Assembly (NCBI RefSeq): GCF_001422985.1 | Contig: NZ_LMNL01000039.1 | Coordinates: 1 to 64,000, forward strand | Direction of reading: 5' to 3' | DNA length: 64,000 bases | From: Methylobacterium sp. Leaf117 | GTDB taxonomy: Bacteria; Pseudomonadota; Alphaproteobacteria; Rhizobiales; Beijerinckiaceae | Made by a program: the position numbers and the translations under genes | In this document: positions 34,062 to 42,673 of the stretch, in pieces | How the letters are laid out: each line of letters opens with the position of its first letter | How positions within the stretch are numbered: position 1 is the stretch's first letter | Notes under the pieces: model-generated | The model's database searches: none | What the model saw: the letters and a program-made list of their open reading frames with translations, nothing else | Told to the model about the DNA's origin: nothing

Positions 34062-34164
34062 CGACGACGTCGTAGCCAAGGCTGTTGGCCACGGCGAAAA
34101 GGCGGTCCCATCCCCAGCGGGACAGGTTTCCGGCCCTGAGCTCGCCCCGGGTCTTCGGGTCGGC
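34009..34164 (-). pseudogene. Remnant of an XRE-type regulator
   Basis: Without a start codon, the minus strand encodes ADPKTRGELRAGNLSRWGWD, then RLFAVANSLGYDVVVTLRPR and a stop at 34009-34011. This reads like the C-terminal half of an XRE/HigA-type antitoxin or phage regulator: second recognition helices followed by a beta-strand. The N-terminal HTH half is missing, because the cadR-like gene ends at 34166 immediately upstream. The fragment overlaps the end of the 543-residue gene on the other strand. It probably marks a recombination junction. Confidence 0.4.
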
Positions 34165-34165
34165 C

Positions 34166-34585
34166 TCAGTGGCTCCCGTGCGAGCACTTTCCGTGATCGG
34201 ACAACGTCTCGATCACCCGGCATTCGCCGACGCGGCCCTGGCCGCATTCCGAGATCATCCGGTCGAGCTCGCCCCGCAGCGCCATGAGACGCTCGATCCG
34301 CCGGTCGACCTCGGAAAGGTGGCGGCGGGCGATCAGGTCGACGTCGGCGCATGACCGGTCGGGGTGCGCGTTCATCGTCAGCAACTCCCGGATGGCGTCG
34401 ACCTCGAAGCCGAGCTCGCGGGAGTGGCGAATGAAGTTCAGCCGCGCGACATCGGCCTCGCCGTAGCGGCGCTGCGACCCGGCCGACCGGGGCGGTACCG
34501 GCATGAGCCCAACCTGCTCGTAGTACCGGATCGTGGGTACCTTCACGCCGGTCCGCCGGGACAGCTCCCCGATTGCGATGTCCAT
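34166..34585 (-). CDS. MerR family metal sensor, CadR/PbrR-like
   Basis: A 139-residue MerR-type activator. The N-terminal winged helix reads AIGELSRRTGVKVPTIRYYE, followed by the dimerisation helix. The metal site has three cysteines as in CadR/PbrR sensors: one in SCADVD near residue 79 and two seven residues apart in ECGQGRVGEC near 114-122. The tail DHGKCSHGSH adds His and Cys, as in CadR. Expected ligands are Cd(II), Zn(II) or Pb(II). It is divergent from a Cys-rich CDF exporter, with a MerR-type promoter between them. Confidence 0.85.
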   Translation of the reverse strand: MDIAIGELSRRTGVKVPTIRYYEQVGLMPVPPRSAGSQRRYGEADVARLNFIRHSRELGFEVDAIRELLTMNAHPDRSCADVDLIARRHLSEVDRRIERLMALRGELDRMISECGQGRVGECRVIETLSDHGKCSHGSH

Positions 34586-34595
34586 GATTTTCCGC

Positions 34596-34626
34596 TTGCA
34601 CCTCTAGCCGCTAGAGGTTGTAGCGT
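34596..34626 (+). promoter_or_regulatory. MerR-type promoter with 19-base spacer for the CDF gene
   Basis: TTGCAC (34596-34601) and TAGCGT (34621-34626) are 19 bases apart, the over-long spacing that MerR-family activators correct by DNA distortion. The spacer holds the palindrome ACCTCTAGC-C-GCTAGAGGT (34600-34618). It lies between the cadR-like gene and the CDF gene. Confidence 0.75.
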
Positions 34627-34654
34627 CGCCTCCGACCGATGGGAAGGAGACGTG

Positions 34655-35404
34655 ATGAGCGAGCATTGCTGCGGGACGACCAAGGCCGCCGCCTGCTGTT
34701 CCCCTCCCGAGCTCGCGTTCCCCGGGACCCCCACGCAAACGCCGGTGCACGACAAGGCCGGCGGCTCATGCTGCTCGGGAGGCGTGCCGGTCTTCGACGG
34801 CGTCGACCCACGCTACAAGGCCGTCCTCTGGACGGTGATCGGCATCAACGGCGCGATGTTCGTGACCGAGATGGCGGCAGGCCAGCTCGCCGGCTCGCAG
34901 GCGCTCAAGGCCGACGCCCTCGACTTCCTCGCCGACACCGTCACCTACGGGCTGAGCCTCGCCGTGATCGGCGCATCGCTGGCAGTCCGCTCGAAGGCGG
35001 CCCTGTTCAAGGGCGCTTCGCTGTTCCTGATGGCGCTCTGGGTCTTAGGCAGCACCGTCTACCAGACGATGGTCCTCGGCGTGCCCAGGGCGGAGGTCAT
35101 GGGCGTCATTGGGGTCTTGGCGCTGGCTGCGAACCTCGGATCGGTACTCCTCCTGCGTCGCTACAAGGACGGCGATGCGAACGTGCGCTCGGTCTGGCTG
35201 TGCTCGCGCAACGACGCCATCGGCAACGTCGTGGTCATGGTCGCCGCGCTCGGGGTGTGGGGTTCCTCGTCCGCCTGGCCCGACCTCGCCGTAGCGGCGG
35301 TGATGGCGGGGATCTTCCTGACCTCGTCTGTCCAGATCCTGCGGCAGGCGTGGGCCGAGCACCGCGAAGGCACCGTCGCGACCCATCCCGCACCGGCCGA
35401 ATAG
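34655..35404 (+). CDS. CDF-like cation transporter with Cys-rich N-terminus
   Basis: A 249-residue inner-membrane protein with about six transmembrane segments. The cytosolic N-terminus carries cysteine pairs (HCC, ACC, SCC) suited to soft metals. The usual CDF zinc site HNxxD of helix II is replaced by KADALDFLAD, and helix V carries SRNDAIGN instead of HxxxD, so the transport site differs from CzcD. The N-terminal region and the divergent CadR-like sensor suggest Cd or a similar thiophilic metal. The ATG at 34655 follows GGAAGGAGA. Confidence 0.8.
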   Translation: MSEHCCGTTKAAACCSPPELAFPGTPTQTPVHDKAGGSCCSGGVPVFDGVDPRYKAVLWTVIGINGAMFVTEMAAGQLAGSQALKADALDFLADTVTYGLSLAVIGASLAVRSKAALFKGASLFLMALWVLGSTVYQTMVLGVPRAEVMGVIGVLALAANLGSVLLLRRYKDGDANVRSVWLCSRNDAIGNVVVMVAALGVWGSSSAWPDLAVAAVMAGIFLTSSVQILRQAWAEHREGTVATHPAPAE

Positions 35405-35447
35405 CCCCCCGCAATCCATCGACCGACACCGCCACGAACAGGACGCC

Positions 35448-36434
35448 ATGACGACGCACGACGCACACGCCGGCCACGATCATGGATCGCATGACCACGA
35501 GGCCCATTCGGCCGAGGGCCATGCCGGCCATTCACACGGGCCGGGCCATTCCCATGCCCCCGCGAGCTTCGGCAAGGCGTTCGCCACCGGCATCGCCCTG
35601 AACGTCGGCTTCGTCGCCGTCGAGGCCACCTACGGGGTGCTGGGGAACTCGATGGCCCTGCTGGCCGATGCCGGCCACAACCTCTCGGACGTGCTCGGCC
35701 TCGTGGTGGCCTGGGTCGCCATGGTGCTGGCCAAGCGCGCCCCGAGCGCCCGCTACACCTACGGGATGAAGGGGTCGTCGATCCTGGCGGCCCTGTTCAA
35801 CGCGGTGTTCCTGCTGGTCGCGGTCGGCGCCATCGCCTGGGAGGCGATCCAGCGCTTCGGCGAGCCCGTCCCAGTCGCCGGCAAGACCGTGATGGTCGTC
35901 GCGGCGGTCGGCATCCTGGTGAACGGCATCACCGCCTGGTTGTTCGCCTCGGGCGCCAAGGGCGACATCAACATCAAGGGCGCCTTCCTGCACATGGCCG
36001 CAGACGCCGCCGTCTCGGCGGGCGTGGTCATCGCCGGCCTCGTGATCCTGTATACCGGGTGGACCTGGCTCGATCCCGTCGTCAGCCTCGCCATCGTCGC
36101 GGTCATCGTCTGGAGCACCTGGGGACTCCTGCGGGACAGCCTCACGCTGTCCCTCGCCGCCGTCCCGCCGGGCATCGATCCGGCCGCCGTCCGCAGCCAT
36201 CTCGAAGGACTGCCCGGCGTCACCACCCTGCACGACCTCCACATCTGGGCGATGAGCACCACCGAGACCTGCCTGACCGCCCATCTCCTGATGCCCGGAG
36301 GACGTCCCGACGACGTCTTCCTCATGAACGCGGCCGCCGGCATCAAGGAACGGTTCGGCATCGGCCACACCACCCTGCAGGTCGAGACGAGCGCCGACAC
36401 CGCCTGCGCCCTCGCTCCCGCCAACGTCGTCTGA
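35448..36434 (+). CDS. czcD: Cation diffusion facilitator, CzcD-type
   Basis: A 328-residue proton/divalent metal antiporter. The N-terminus has about 14 histidines in the first 37 residues, a metal-collecting tail. Six transmembrane segments follow, with the canonical site residues in LLADAGHNLSDVLGL and HMAADAAVSAG. The C-terminal cytosolic domain has the dimer metal-site region LHDLHIWAMSTTETCLTAH. Expected substrates are Zn, Cd and Co. It starts 43 bases after the Cys-rich CDF gene and probably shares its metal-induced transcript. Confidence 0.92.
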   Translation: MTTHDAHAGHDHGSHDHEAHSAEGHAGHSHGPGHSHAPASFGKAFATGIALNVGFVAVEATYGVLGNSMALLADAGHNLSDVLGLVVAWVAMVLAKRAPSARYTYGMKGSSILAALFNAVFLLVAVGAIAWEAIQRFGEPVPVAGKTVMVVAAVGILVNGITAWLFASGAKGDINIKGAFLHMAADAAVSAGVVIAGLVILYTGWTWLDPVVSLAIVAVIVWSTWGLLRDSLTLSLAAVPPGIDPAAVRSHLEGLPGVTTLHDLHIWAMSTTETCLTAHLLMPGGRPDDVFLMNAAAGIKERFGIGHTTLQVETSADTACALAPANVV

Positions 36435-36615
36435 GCCATCGGAAACATGCCCGACCCGAAGGGGATGCTCCAACCTGTGCGACCGGAGGAGCCCTGTATC
36501 CGCGTCGCAAGACATCGGTCCGGTGCTTCCGGCCACCGATGGATGAACGGCGGTTTCATGCCTCGTTCAACCGTCGGAGCCGATCCTGACGGCATCATCC
36601 CTTGAGGAACGAGCC

Positions 36616-36861
36616 ATGCGTGTCCGCATCCCAGTCCTGGTCGCCGTCAGCCTGATCCTCGCTCCGGCCGCTGCGTCCGCCCAATACTACGGCGGCGACT
36701 TCGACAGGCGCGGAGACGTCCATGTCGACCGCTACCACCACGGCGACCACGACGATGTCGTCATCCACCGGCCGCATCGGGATTACGGCGACCGGGCGTA
36801 CTACGGGGAGCGTGGGTTCTACGGCGAGCGCAGGCACCACCATCATCACGACGACTATTGA
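36616..36861 (+). CDS. Small secreted His/Asp/Tyr-rich protein
   Basis: An 81-residue product with a clear signal peptide (cut near ASA-QYY). The mature part is rich in His, Asp, Arg and Tyr (DRYHHGDHDD, RHHHHHDDY) and should bind divalent metal in the periplasm. No family recognised. It lies between CzcD and CzcBA, consistent with a periplasmic metal-buffer role, which is inference. Confidence 0.7.
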   Translation: MRVRIPVLVAVSLILAPAAASAQYYGGDFDRRGDVHVDRYHHGDHDDVVIHRPHRDYGDRAYYGERGFYGERRHHHHHDDY

Positions 36862-36926
36862 GGCGCGAGCCACGTCTCGGGTCGCCCGGCATGTACGGGT
36901 GGCCCTGAATCGTTCATAAGGCGACC

Positions 36927-37289
36927 ATGACCACGGGACCCCGGATCAGGGCCTACGAGACGATGCGCGGCTGGTGGGCGACCACCGTCCGCGCGCTCTC
37001 GCTCGTCCTGGTCATGGCGCTCGTCGTCCCCGGCGCGATCCATTCCGCCGAGGCTCACCGGTCCGTCAGCCACGAACTCTCCATGTCGGCCCCGGCGGAC
37101 GGCTCCAGGCCGGACCACGCCGATACCTGTCCGGCCTGCCATGCCAATTGCGGCTGCCACCAGGCCCTGAACGTCGACGGGACGCCCACGCTGCCGTCCC
37201 GCGGGACCGCGCGCGCCTCCTACGCGACCGTGACGACCCCCATCGGATCGGTCTCGCCCGACCGCCTTCCCAGGCCGCCTCGCGCCTGA
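36927..37289 (+). CDS. Small exported cysteine/histidine-motif protein
   Basis: A 120-residue protein with a hydrophobic segment near residues 24-42 that could be a signal peptide or anchor. The mature part carries HADTCPACHANCGCHQ near residues 63-78, a tight Cys/His cluster likely to bind a metal such as Zn, Co or Cu. Proteins of this kind are found beside czc genes, but I cannot name a family. It precedes czcB by 140 bases. Confidence 0.65.
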   Translation: MTTGPRIRAYETMRGWWATTVRALSLVLVMALVVPGAIHSAEAHRSVSHELSMSAPADGSRPDHADTCPACHANCGCHQALNVDGTPTLPSRGTARASYATVTTPIGSVSPDRLPRPPRA

Positions 37290-37429
37290 GGCGACGTCGC
37301 CACGTCCGTGGCGCGTCCCGGCCGGCCCCCCGCGGGCCCCGGCCGCCTCACCATCGCGATTACCCAGTACGGGACCGTCCCTGACCGCACGAGCGGCGGC
37401 GACGTCCCTGGCGGACCTGGCCCATTCCC

Positions 37430-38797
37430 ATGCGTGCATTCCTTTCCGTGGCCTTCCTGGCCATCGGCATCGCCATCGGCGGTGCCTTCCCCCGTGTGTC
37501 CGAGGTCGTGCAGGGCGCGCTCGCCGCCGCCGGCCTGACGAACGCCCGGGCGACGCTGCAGACCAACGCAGCCATGACCAAGCCGGCGACATCCGCAGCC
37601 GACGATGGCCACGAGCATGCCGACGACGAGCACAAGCACTCTGAGGGCGAGGCCAAGCCGGAAGCCGGAGGCCACAAGCACGCCGAAGGCGAGGCGCACG
37701 GCCACGACCAGGAGGGCGAGGGCAAGATCAAGATGTCCGCCGAGCAGGCCGCGGAGCAGGACATCAAGCTCGCCACGGTCGAGGGCGGCATCCTCTCGCG
37801 CCATCTCTTGGTCCCCGGCACCATCGCCCAGGACGCCGACCGGATCGCTCGCGTCCCCGTACGGGTCGTCGGCACCGTGGCCGAGATGCGCAAGCGCCTC
37901 GGCGAGGAAGTCGCCAAGGGCGAGGTCGTGGCCGTCCTCGACAGCCGCGAGGTCGCCGAGGCCAAGAGTGACTTCCTCACCGCGACGGTCAAGGCGGACC
38001 TGGAGAAGACCAACTTCGACCGCCAGCAGGCTCTCTGGGACAAGCGGATCTCGGCAGAGTCCGCATTCCTGAACGCCAAGGCCGCCTACTCCGAAGCGAC
38101 CCTGCGCGTCGATCTCGCCCGGCAGAAACTATCTGCCCTGGGCCTCAACGCGGCCGAGGTCGCCACCTCCGCCAAGAAGGACGAGACCACCCCGAACCTG
38201 TCGAGCCTGCGCCGCTACGAACTGCGCTCCCCGCTCTCAGGCCGCGTGGTCGAGCGCAAGGTCGACGTCGGCACCGCCGTCGGCAAGGAGGGCGACCCGG
38301 CCGACGTCTACACCGTCGCTGACCTGTCCTCCGTCTGGATCGAACTCGCCATCCCGACCACGGAGCTGTCGAAGGTCCGCGAGGGCGCCAAGGTCACCAT
38401 CGTCGGGGGTGACGACGCCTCCCGCGGCGTGGGCAAGGTCGTCTTCGTCAGCCCGATCCTCAACCCCGAGACGCGCTCGGCCCGGGTCATCGTCGCCCTG
38501 CCGAACAAGGAGATGACCTGGCGCCCCGGGACCTTCGTGACCACCGAGGTCGAGATCGCCCGCGACCCGGTGAAGGTGCGGCTGCCCAAGTCCGCGATAC
38601 AGACCATCGGGGCTGAGAAGGTCGTGTTCGTCCGCACCCTGGAGGGCTTCGAGCGCCGGGACGTGACCATCGGCAAGGCCGACGACGACGCCTTCGAGAT
38701 CCTGACCGGCCTCAAGCCCGGCGACGAGGTCGCGGTGGCCAACTCCTTCGTCCTGAAGGCCGAGCTCGGCAAGGCCGAAGCCGACCACGACCACTGA
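37430..38797 (+). CDS. czcB: RND efflux periplasmic adaptor, CzcB-type
   Basis: The membrane-fusion subunit of a heavy-metal RND pump, 455 residues. After the N-terminal membrane segment there is a His/Asp/Glu-rich stretch (DDGHEHADDEHKHSEGE and more, residues 59-103) that should bind metal. A beta-barrel/lipoyl/hairpin architecture follows with GRVVERKVDVGTAVGKEGD and ADLSSVWIELAIP. The tail ends DHDH. It is 11 bases upstream of czcA. No czcC gene is present, so the complex must borrow an outer-membrane channel. Confidence 0.9.
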   Translation: MRAFLSVAFLAIGIAIGGAFPRVSEVVQGALAAAGLTNARATLQTNAAMTKPATSAADDGHEHADDEHKHSEGEAKPEAGGHKHAEGEAHGHDQEGEGKIKMSAEQAAEQDIKLATVEGGILSRHLLVPGTIAQDADRIARVPVRVVGTVAEMRKRLGEEVAKGEVVAVLDSREVAEAKSDFLTATVKADLEKTNFDRQQALWDKRISAESAFLNAKAAYSEATLRVDLARQKLSALGLNAAEVATSAKKDETTPNLSSLRRYELRSPLSGRVVERKVDVGTAVGKEGDPADVYTVADLSSVWIELAIPTTELSKVREGAKVTIVGGDDASRGVGKVVFVSPILNPETRSARVIVALPNKEMTWRPGTFVTTEVEIARDPVKVRLPKSAIQTIGAEKVVFVRTLEGFERRDVTIGKADDDAFEILTGLKPGDEVAVANSFVLKAELGKAEADHDH

Positions 38798-38808
38798 GGG
38801 CGGCCATC

Positions 38809-41800
38809 ATGATCTCGAAGATCCTCGACTTCTCCGTCCACCAGCGTTGGCTCGTGGTGCTGCTGTCGCTGCTGGCGGCCGGCTTCGGCGTGTTCTCGCT
38901 GACGAAGCTGCCCATCGACGCGGTGCCGGACATCACCAACAACCAGGTGCAGATCAACACGACGGCGCCGTCGCTCTCCCCGGTCGATATCGAGAAGCAG
39001 GTGACCTACCCGGTCGAGACCGCGCTCGCCGGGATCAAGGGCCTCGAATACACCCGCTCGCTCTCGCGGAACGGCTTCTCGCAGGTCACGGCCGTCTTCT
39101 CCGAAAAGCTCGACATCTACTTCGCACGGCAGCAGGTCGCGGAGCGGATCGGCGAGGCGAAGTCGACCCTGCCGCCGGGGGCCGAGCCGCACATGGGCCC
39201 GATCTCCACGGGCCTGGGCGAGATCTACATGTGGTCGATCCACTACGCGAAGGCCGGGGAGCGCAAGGTCTCGCCCGACGGCAAGCCCGGCTGGCAGGGC
39301 GACGGGAGCTACCTGACCCCCGAGGGCCAGCGGCTCACGACAGAGCTCGAACGCACCGCCTACCTGCGCACGGTCCAGGACTGGATCATCCGGCCCCAGG
39401 TGAAGACCGTGCCGGGGGTGGCCGGGGTCGACAGCATCGGCGGCTTCGACAAGCAGTACCACGTCCAGCCCGACCCGATGAAGCTGACCGCCCTCGACCT
39501 CTCTTTCGCGGATATCGGCCGGGCCCTGGAGGCCAACAACGCCAACCAGGGCGCCCGCTACCTTGAGGACAACGGCGAGGGCTACGTCGTCCGCGCCGCC
39601 GGCCGCCTGGAGACCATGGAGGACATCGCCTCCGTCGTCGTCACCACGCGCGGCGGGGTGCCCGTGCGCATCTCCGACATCGCCGAGGTCCGGATCGGGC
39701 GCGACCTGCGCACGGGCTCGGGAAGCGAGGACGGGCAGGAGGTCGTCATCGGCACCGCCCTGATGCTGATCGGCGAGAACAGCCGCACCGTCTCGGCCGC
39801 CGTCGACGCGAAGATGACCGAGATCCGGCGCACGCTCCCCCCCGGCGTCGAGGCCCAGACCGTCCTCAACCGGACGCTGCTGGTCGAGGCGACCATCCGC
39901 ACGGTCGCCAAGAACCTCGCCGAGGGCGCCGCCCTGGTCATCGTCGTCCTGTTCCTGCTGCTCGGCAACATCCGGGCGGCCATCGTCACGGCGCTGGTCA
40001 TCCCGGTGGCGATGCTGATGACCATGACCGGCATGGTCCAGGGCCGCATCAGCGCCAACCTGATGAGCCTCGGCGCCCTCGACTTCGGCCTCATCGTCGA
40101 CGGCGCCGTCATCATCACCGAGAACGCCTTGCGCCACCTCGCGGAGCGCCAGGGGGAACTCGGGCGCAAGCTCGACCTGGAGGAGCGCCTCGTCACCGTC
40201 CGCGCCTCCGCCGAGGAGATGATCAAGCCGTCCCTCTACGGGCAGGCCATCATCATCCTCGTCTACGTGCCGCTCCTCACCTTCACCGGGGTCGAGGGCA
40301 AGATGTTCGAGCCGATGGCGCTCACCGTCATCATCGCCCTCGTCTCGGCGTTCGTGCTGTCGCTCACCTTCGTGCCGGCGATGATCGCCATCGTCATCAC
40401 CGGCAAGGTCACGGAGAAGGACAACTTCATCATCCGCGGGATCAAGGCCGCCTACCGACCGGTCCTCGGCGCCGCCCTGCGGGTCCCGATGACGTTCGTC
40501 GCGGTCGCCCTGGTGCTGCTCGTCGGCGCCGGCTTTCTGTTCAGGGGGCTTGGCCAGGAGTTCATCCCGCAGCTCGACGAGAAGAGCATCGCGCTGAACG
40601 CCCAGCGCATCCCCTCGACCTCCCTGACCCAATCGCAGGCGATGCAGCTGAAGGTCGAGCAGGCCATCAGCAGATTCCCCCAGGTCGCCTACGTCTTCTC
40701 CAAGACCGGCACCGCGGAGGTCGCCTCCGATCCGATGCCGCCGAGCTCGTCCGACACCTTCGTCATCCTGAAGCCGCAGGAGGAATGGCCCGACCCGGAC
40801 CTGTCCAAGGCCGACCTGCAGGAGCAGGTCGAGAAGGCCCTCGGGGCGCTCGCGGGCAACGTCTACGAGTTCTCCCAGCCGATCCAGCTTCGCTTCAACG
40901 AGCTCCTGGCCGGCACCCGCGGCGACCTCGCCGTGAAGGTGTTCGGCGAAGAGTTCGAGCCAATGCTTAAGGCCGCCAACCAGGTCGCCACGATCCTGCG
41001 CGGGACCGAGGGCGCCGACGACGTCAAGGTCGAGCAGACGGCGGGTCTGCCGTTCCTGGAGATCAAGATCAACAAGACGGAGGCGGCCCGTCTCGGCCTG
41101 AGCACGTCCGCGATCCAGGACGTCATCGGGGCGGCCATCGGCGGACGGGAGGCCGGCATGGTGTTCGAGGGCGACCGTCGCTTCCCCATCGTCGTGCGCC
41201 TGAACGACAAGGTGCGAGAGGACCGCGAGGCGCTGGAGAACATCCCGGTGCCCCTGCCTACGGGACCGAACGGACGTGCCGCGTCGGTGCTGCTGAAGCA
41301 GGTCGCGAGCTTCTCCGTCACCGAGGGGCCGAACCAGATCTCGCGCGAGAACGGGCGCCGGCGGGTGGTGGTCACCGCCAACGTGCGCGGCCGCGACATC
41401 GGCTCGCTCGTCGCCGAGGCGCAGGCCAAGGTCGCATCGGGGGTCCAGCTTCCGGCCGGATACTACGTGACCTGGGGCGGCCAGTTCGAGAACCTCGCCT
41501 CGGCCCGGCAGCGGCTGATGGTGGTCGTGCCGGTGTGCTTCTTCCTCATCTTCCTGCTGCTGTTCTCGGCCCTGAACTCGGCGCGTGACGCCCTCCTGGT
41601 GTTCAGCGCGGTCCCCTTGGCGCTTACCGGCGGCATCGCCGCCCTGTGGCTGCGAGGCATGCCGTTCTCGGTGCCGGCGGCGGTCGGGTTCATCGCCCTG
41701 TCCGGGGTGGCGGTCCTCAACGGCCTCGTGATGCTGACCTACATCAAGCAGCTCATCGCGGACGGGCGACCCCGGCGCGACGCCATCCTGGAGGGCGCCA

Positions 41801-42054
41801 TGACCCGGCTTCGCCCGGTGGCGATGACGGCCCTGGTGGCATCGCTGGGCTTCGTGCCGATGGCGCTGGCGACCGAGACGGGGGCCGAGATCCAGAGGCC
41901 GCTCGCGACTGTCGTCATCGGCGGCCTCATCAGCGCGACCCTTCTGACGCTCGTGATCCTCCCCGCCCTCTATGCCCTGTTCGCCCGGACCGCGACGGTC
42001 GGTTCGCAGGCCCGGGTGGCGGAGCCCTCGGCGCACCTCAGAGCCGCGGAGTAG
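38809..42054 (+). CDS. czcA: CzcA-type heavy-metal RND pump
   Basis: A 1081-residue trimeric proton-driven exporter in the inner membrane, with twelve transmembrane segments and two large periplasmic loops. The HME-1 (Zn/Co/Cd) signature is present in transmembrane helix IV as DFGLIVDGAVIITEN, with the two acidic residues of the proton relay. The start KILDFSVHQRWLVVLLSLLA and end of the protein fit CzcA. It forms an operon with czcB upstream and an exported protein downstream. Substrate preference beyond the HME-1 class is inference. Confidence 0.95.
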   Translation: MISKILDFSVHQRWLVVLLSLLAAGFGVFSLTKLPIDAVPDITNNQVQINTTAPSLSPVDIEKQVTYPVETALAGIKGLEYTRSLSRNGFSQVTAVFSEKLDIYFARQQVAERIGEAKSTLPPGAEPHMGPISTGLGEIYMWSIHYAKAGERKVSPDGKPGWQGDGSYLTPEGQRLTTELERTAYLRTVQDWIIRPQVKTVPGVAGVDSIGGFDKQYHVQPDPMKLTALDLSFADIGRALEANNANQGARYLEDNGEGYVVRAAGRLETMEDIASVVVTTRGGVPVRISDIAEVRIGRDLRTGSGSEDGQEVVIGTALMLIGENSRTVSAAVDAKMTEIRRTLPPGVEAQTVLNRTLLVEATIRTVAKNLAEGAALVIVVLFLLLGNIRAAIVTALVIPVAMLMTMTGMVQGRISANLMSLGALDFGLIVDGAVIITENALRHLAERQGELGRKLDLEERLVTVRASAEEMIKPSLYGQAIIILVYVPLLTFTGVEGKMFEPMALTVIIALVSAFVLSLTFVPAMIAIVITGKVTEKDNFIIRGIKAAYRPVLGAALRVPMTFVAVALVLLVGAGFLFRGLGQEFIPQLDEKSIALNAQRIPSTSLTQSQAMQLKVEQAISRFPQVAYVFSKTGTAEVASDPMPPSSSDTFVILKPQEEWPDPDLSKADLQEQVEKALGALAGNVYEFSQPIQLRFNELLAGTRGDLAVKVFGEEFEPMLKAANQVATILRGTEGADDVKVEQTAGLPFLEIKINKTEAARLGLSTSAIQDVIGAAIGGREAGMVFEGDRRFPIVVRLNDKVREDREALENIPVPLPTGPNGRAASVLLKQVASFSVTEGPNQISRENGRRRVVVTANVRGRDIGSLVAEAQAKVASGVQLPAGYYVTWGGQFENLASARQRLMVVVPVCFFLIFLLLFSALNSARDALLVFSAVPLALTGGIAALWLRGMPFSVPAAVGFIALSGVAVLNGLVMLTYIKQLIADGRPRRDAILEGAMTRLRPVAMTALVASLGFVPMALATETGAEIQRPLATVVIGGLISATLLTLVILPALYALFARTATVGSQARVAEPSAHLRAAE

Positions 42055-42058
42055 CCCG

Positions 42059-42625
42059 ATGCCGTGCCGTCCAGCGCTCGCCCTCGCGGCATGGGCTGCC
42101 ATCGCGACGCCGGCGGCCGCTTCGGGCGACGAGGCACCGTTCGGTCTCTCGTGGGGACCGGTGGACCGGATCGCGCCGCCTTCGATGGTCGACCGCGAGG
42201 CGAACCTGACCGGGCTGTTCTACTTTCATGACCGGCCGCTCGCCTCGGGCACCGACACGGCCCAGGTCATCCTCGTCGTCTGCCGGGACCAGGGCCTGCA
42301 GCAAGTGGTCTGGGTCGGGCGTCCGCTCGGCGACGTCGCCGCCGCGTCGGCGTGGGAGGCAATGCGCCGGGAAGGCGTACGGCGCCACGGCGAGCCCCGC
42401 ACGGGACCGGCTGGGAACGCCCTGGAATGGCCGGAGGCGCGGACCACCCTGGCGATGCGAATGCGGGACGACGGCACCCGCCTTTTGGTTATGACGGTTT
42501 CGGGTCCGGGGTTCGCGGCATGCTCGCAGGTTCACCGCGCCGCCACCGGCCATCCGGCCGAGGCCCACGTCACCGACCTGCTCGGCGAAAACGGACCGCA
42601 GGCCGGCCACGACACGCCGCCGTAG
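42059..42625 (+). CDS. Exported protein downstream of czcA, unknown
   Basis: A 188-residue product that starts four bases after the czcA stop. It has a short signal peptide (cut near AAA-SGDE) and a mixed alpha/beta mature domain with two cysteines (LVVCRDQG and FAACSQV) about 90 residues apart. No family recognised. The tight spacing argues for membership of the czcBA operon and a periplasmic role. Confidence 0.65.
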   Translation: MPCRPALALAAWAAIATPAAASGDEAPFGLSWGPVDRIAPPSMVDREANLTGLFYFHDRPLASGTDTAQVILVVCRDQGLQQVVWVGRPLGDVAAASAWEAMRREGVRRHGEPRTGPAGNALEWPEARTTLAMRMRDDGTRLLVMTVSGPGFAACSQVHRAATGHPAEAHVTDLLGENGPQAGHDTPP

Positions 42626-42645
42626 CGAGCGCCGCCGATTGATGC

Positions 42646-42662
42646 ATCCCCTCCGGGGGGAT
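42646..42662. promoter_or_regulatory. RcnR/CsoR-family operator
   Basis: ATCCCC-TCCGG-GGGGAT is a 6-5-6 inverted repeat with the G/C tract typical of RcnR-type operators. It ends 11 bases before the RcnR-type gene start, so it should overlap that gene's promoter or ribosome site. The same 6-5-6 geometry recurs upstream of dmeR. Confidence 0.6.
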
Positions 42663-42673
42663 AGGATCATGGG

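Noticed and set aside
37371..37381. GGGACCGTCCC palindrome upstream of czcB as an operator
   Set aside because: An 11-base palindrome of G and C is expected by chance in this composition, and no regulator type fits it.
38308..42102. A 1264-codon open frame on the minus strand opposite czcBA
   Set aside because: It is the GC-driven mirror of czcA: rich in Arg, Asp, Gly and His, with no motifs, while the plus strand has a full RND pump.
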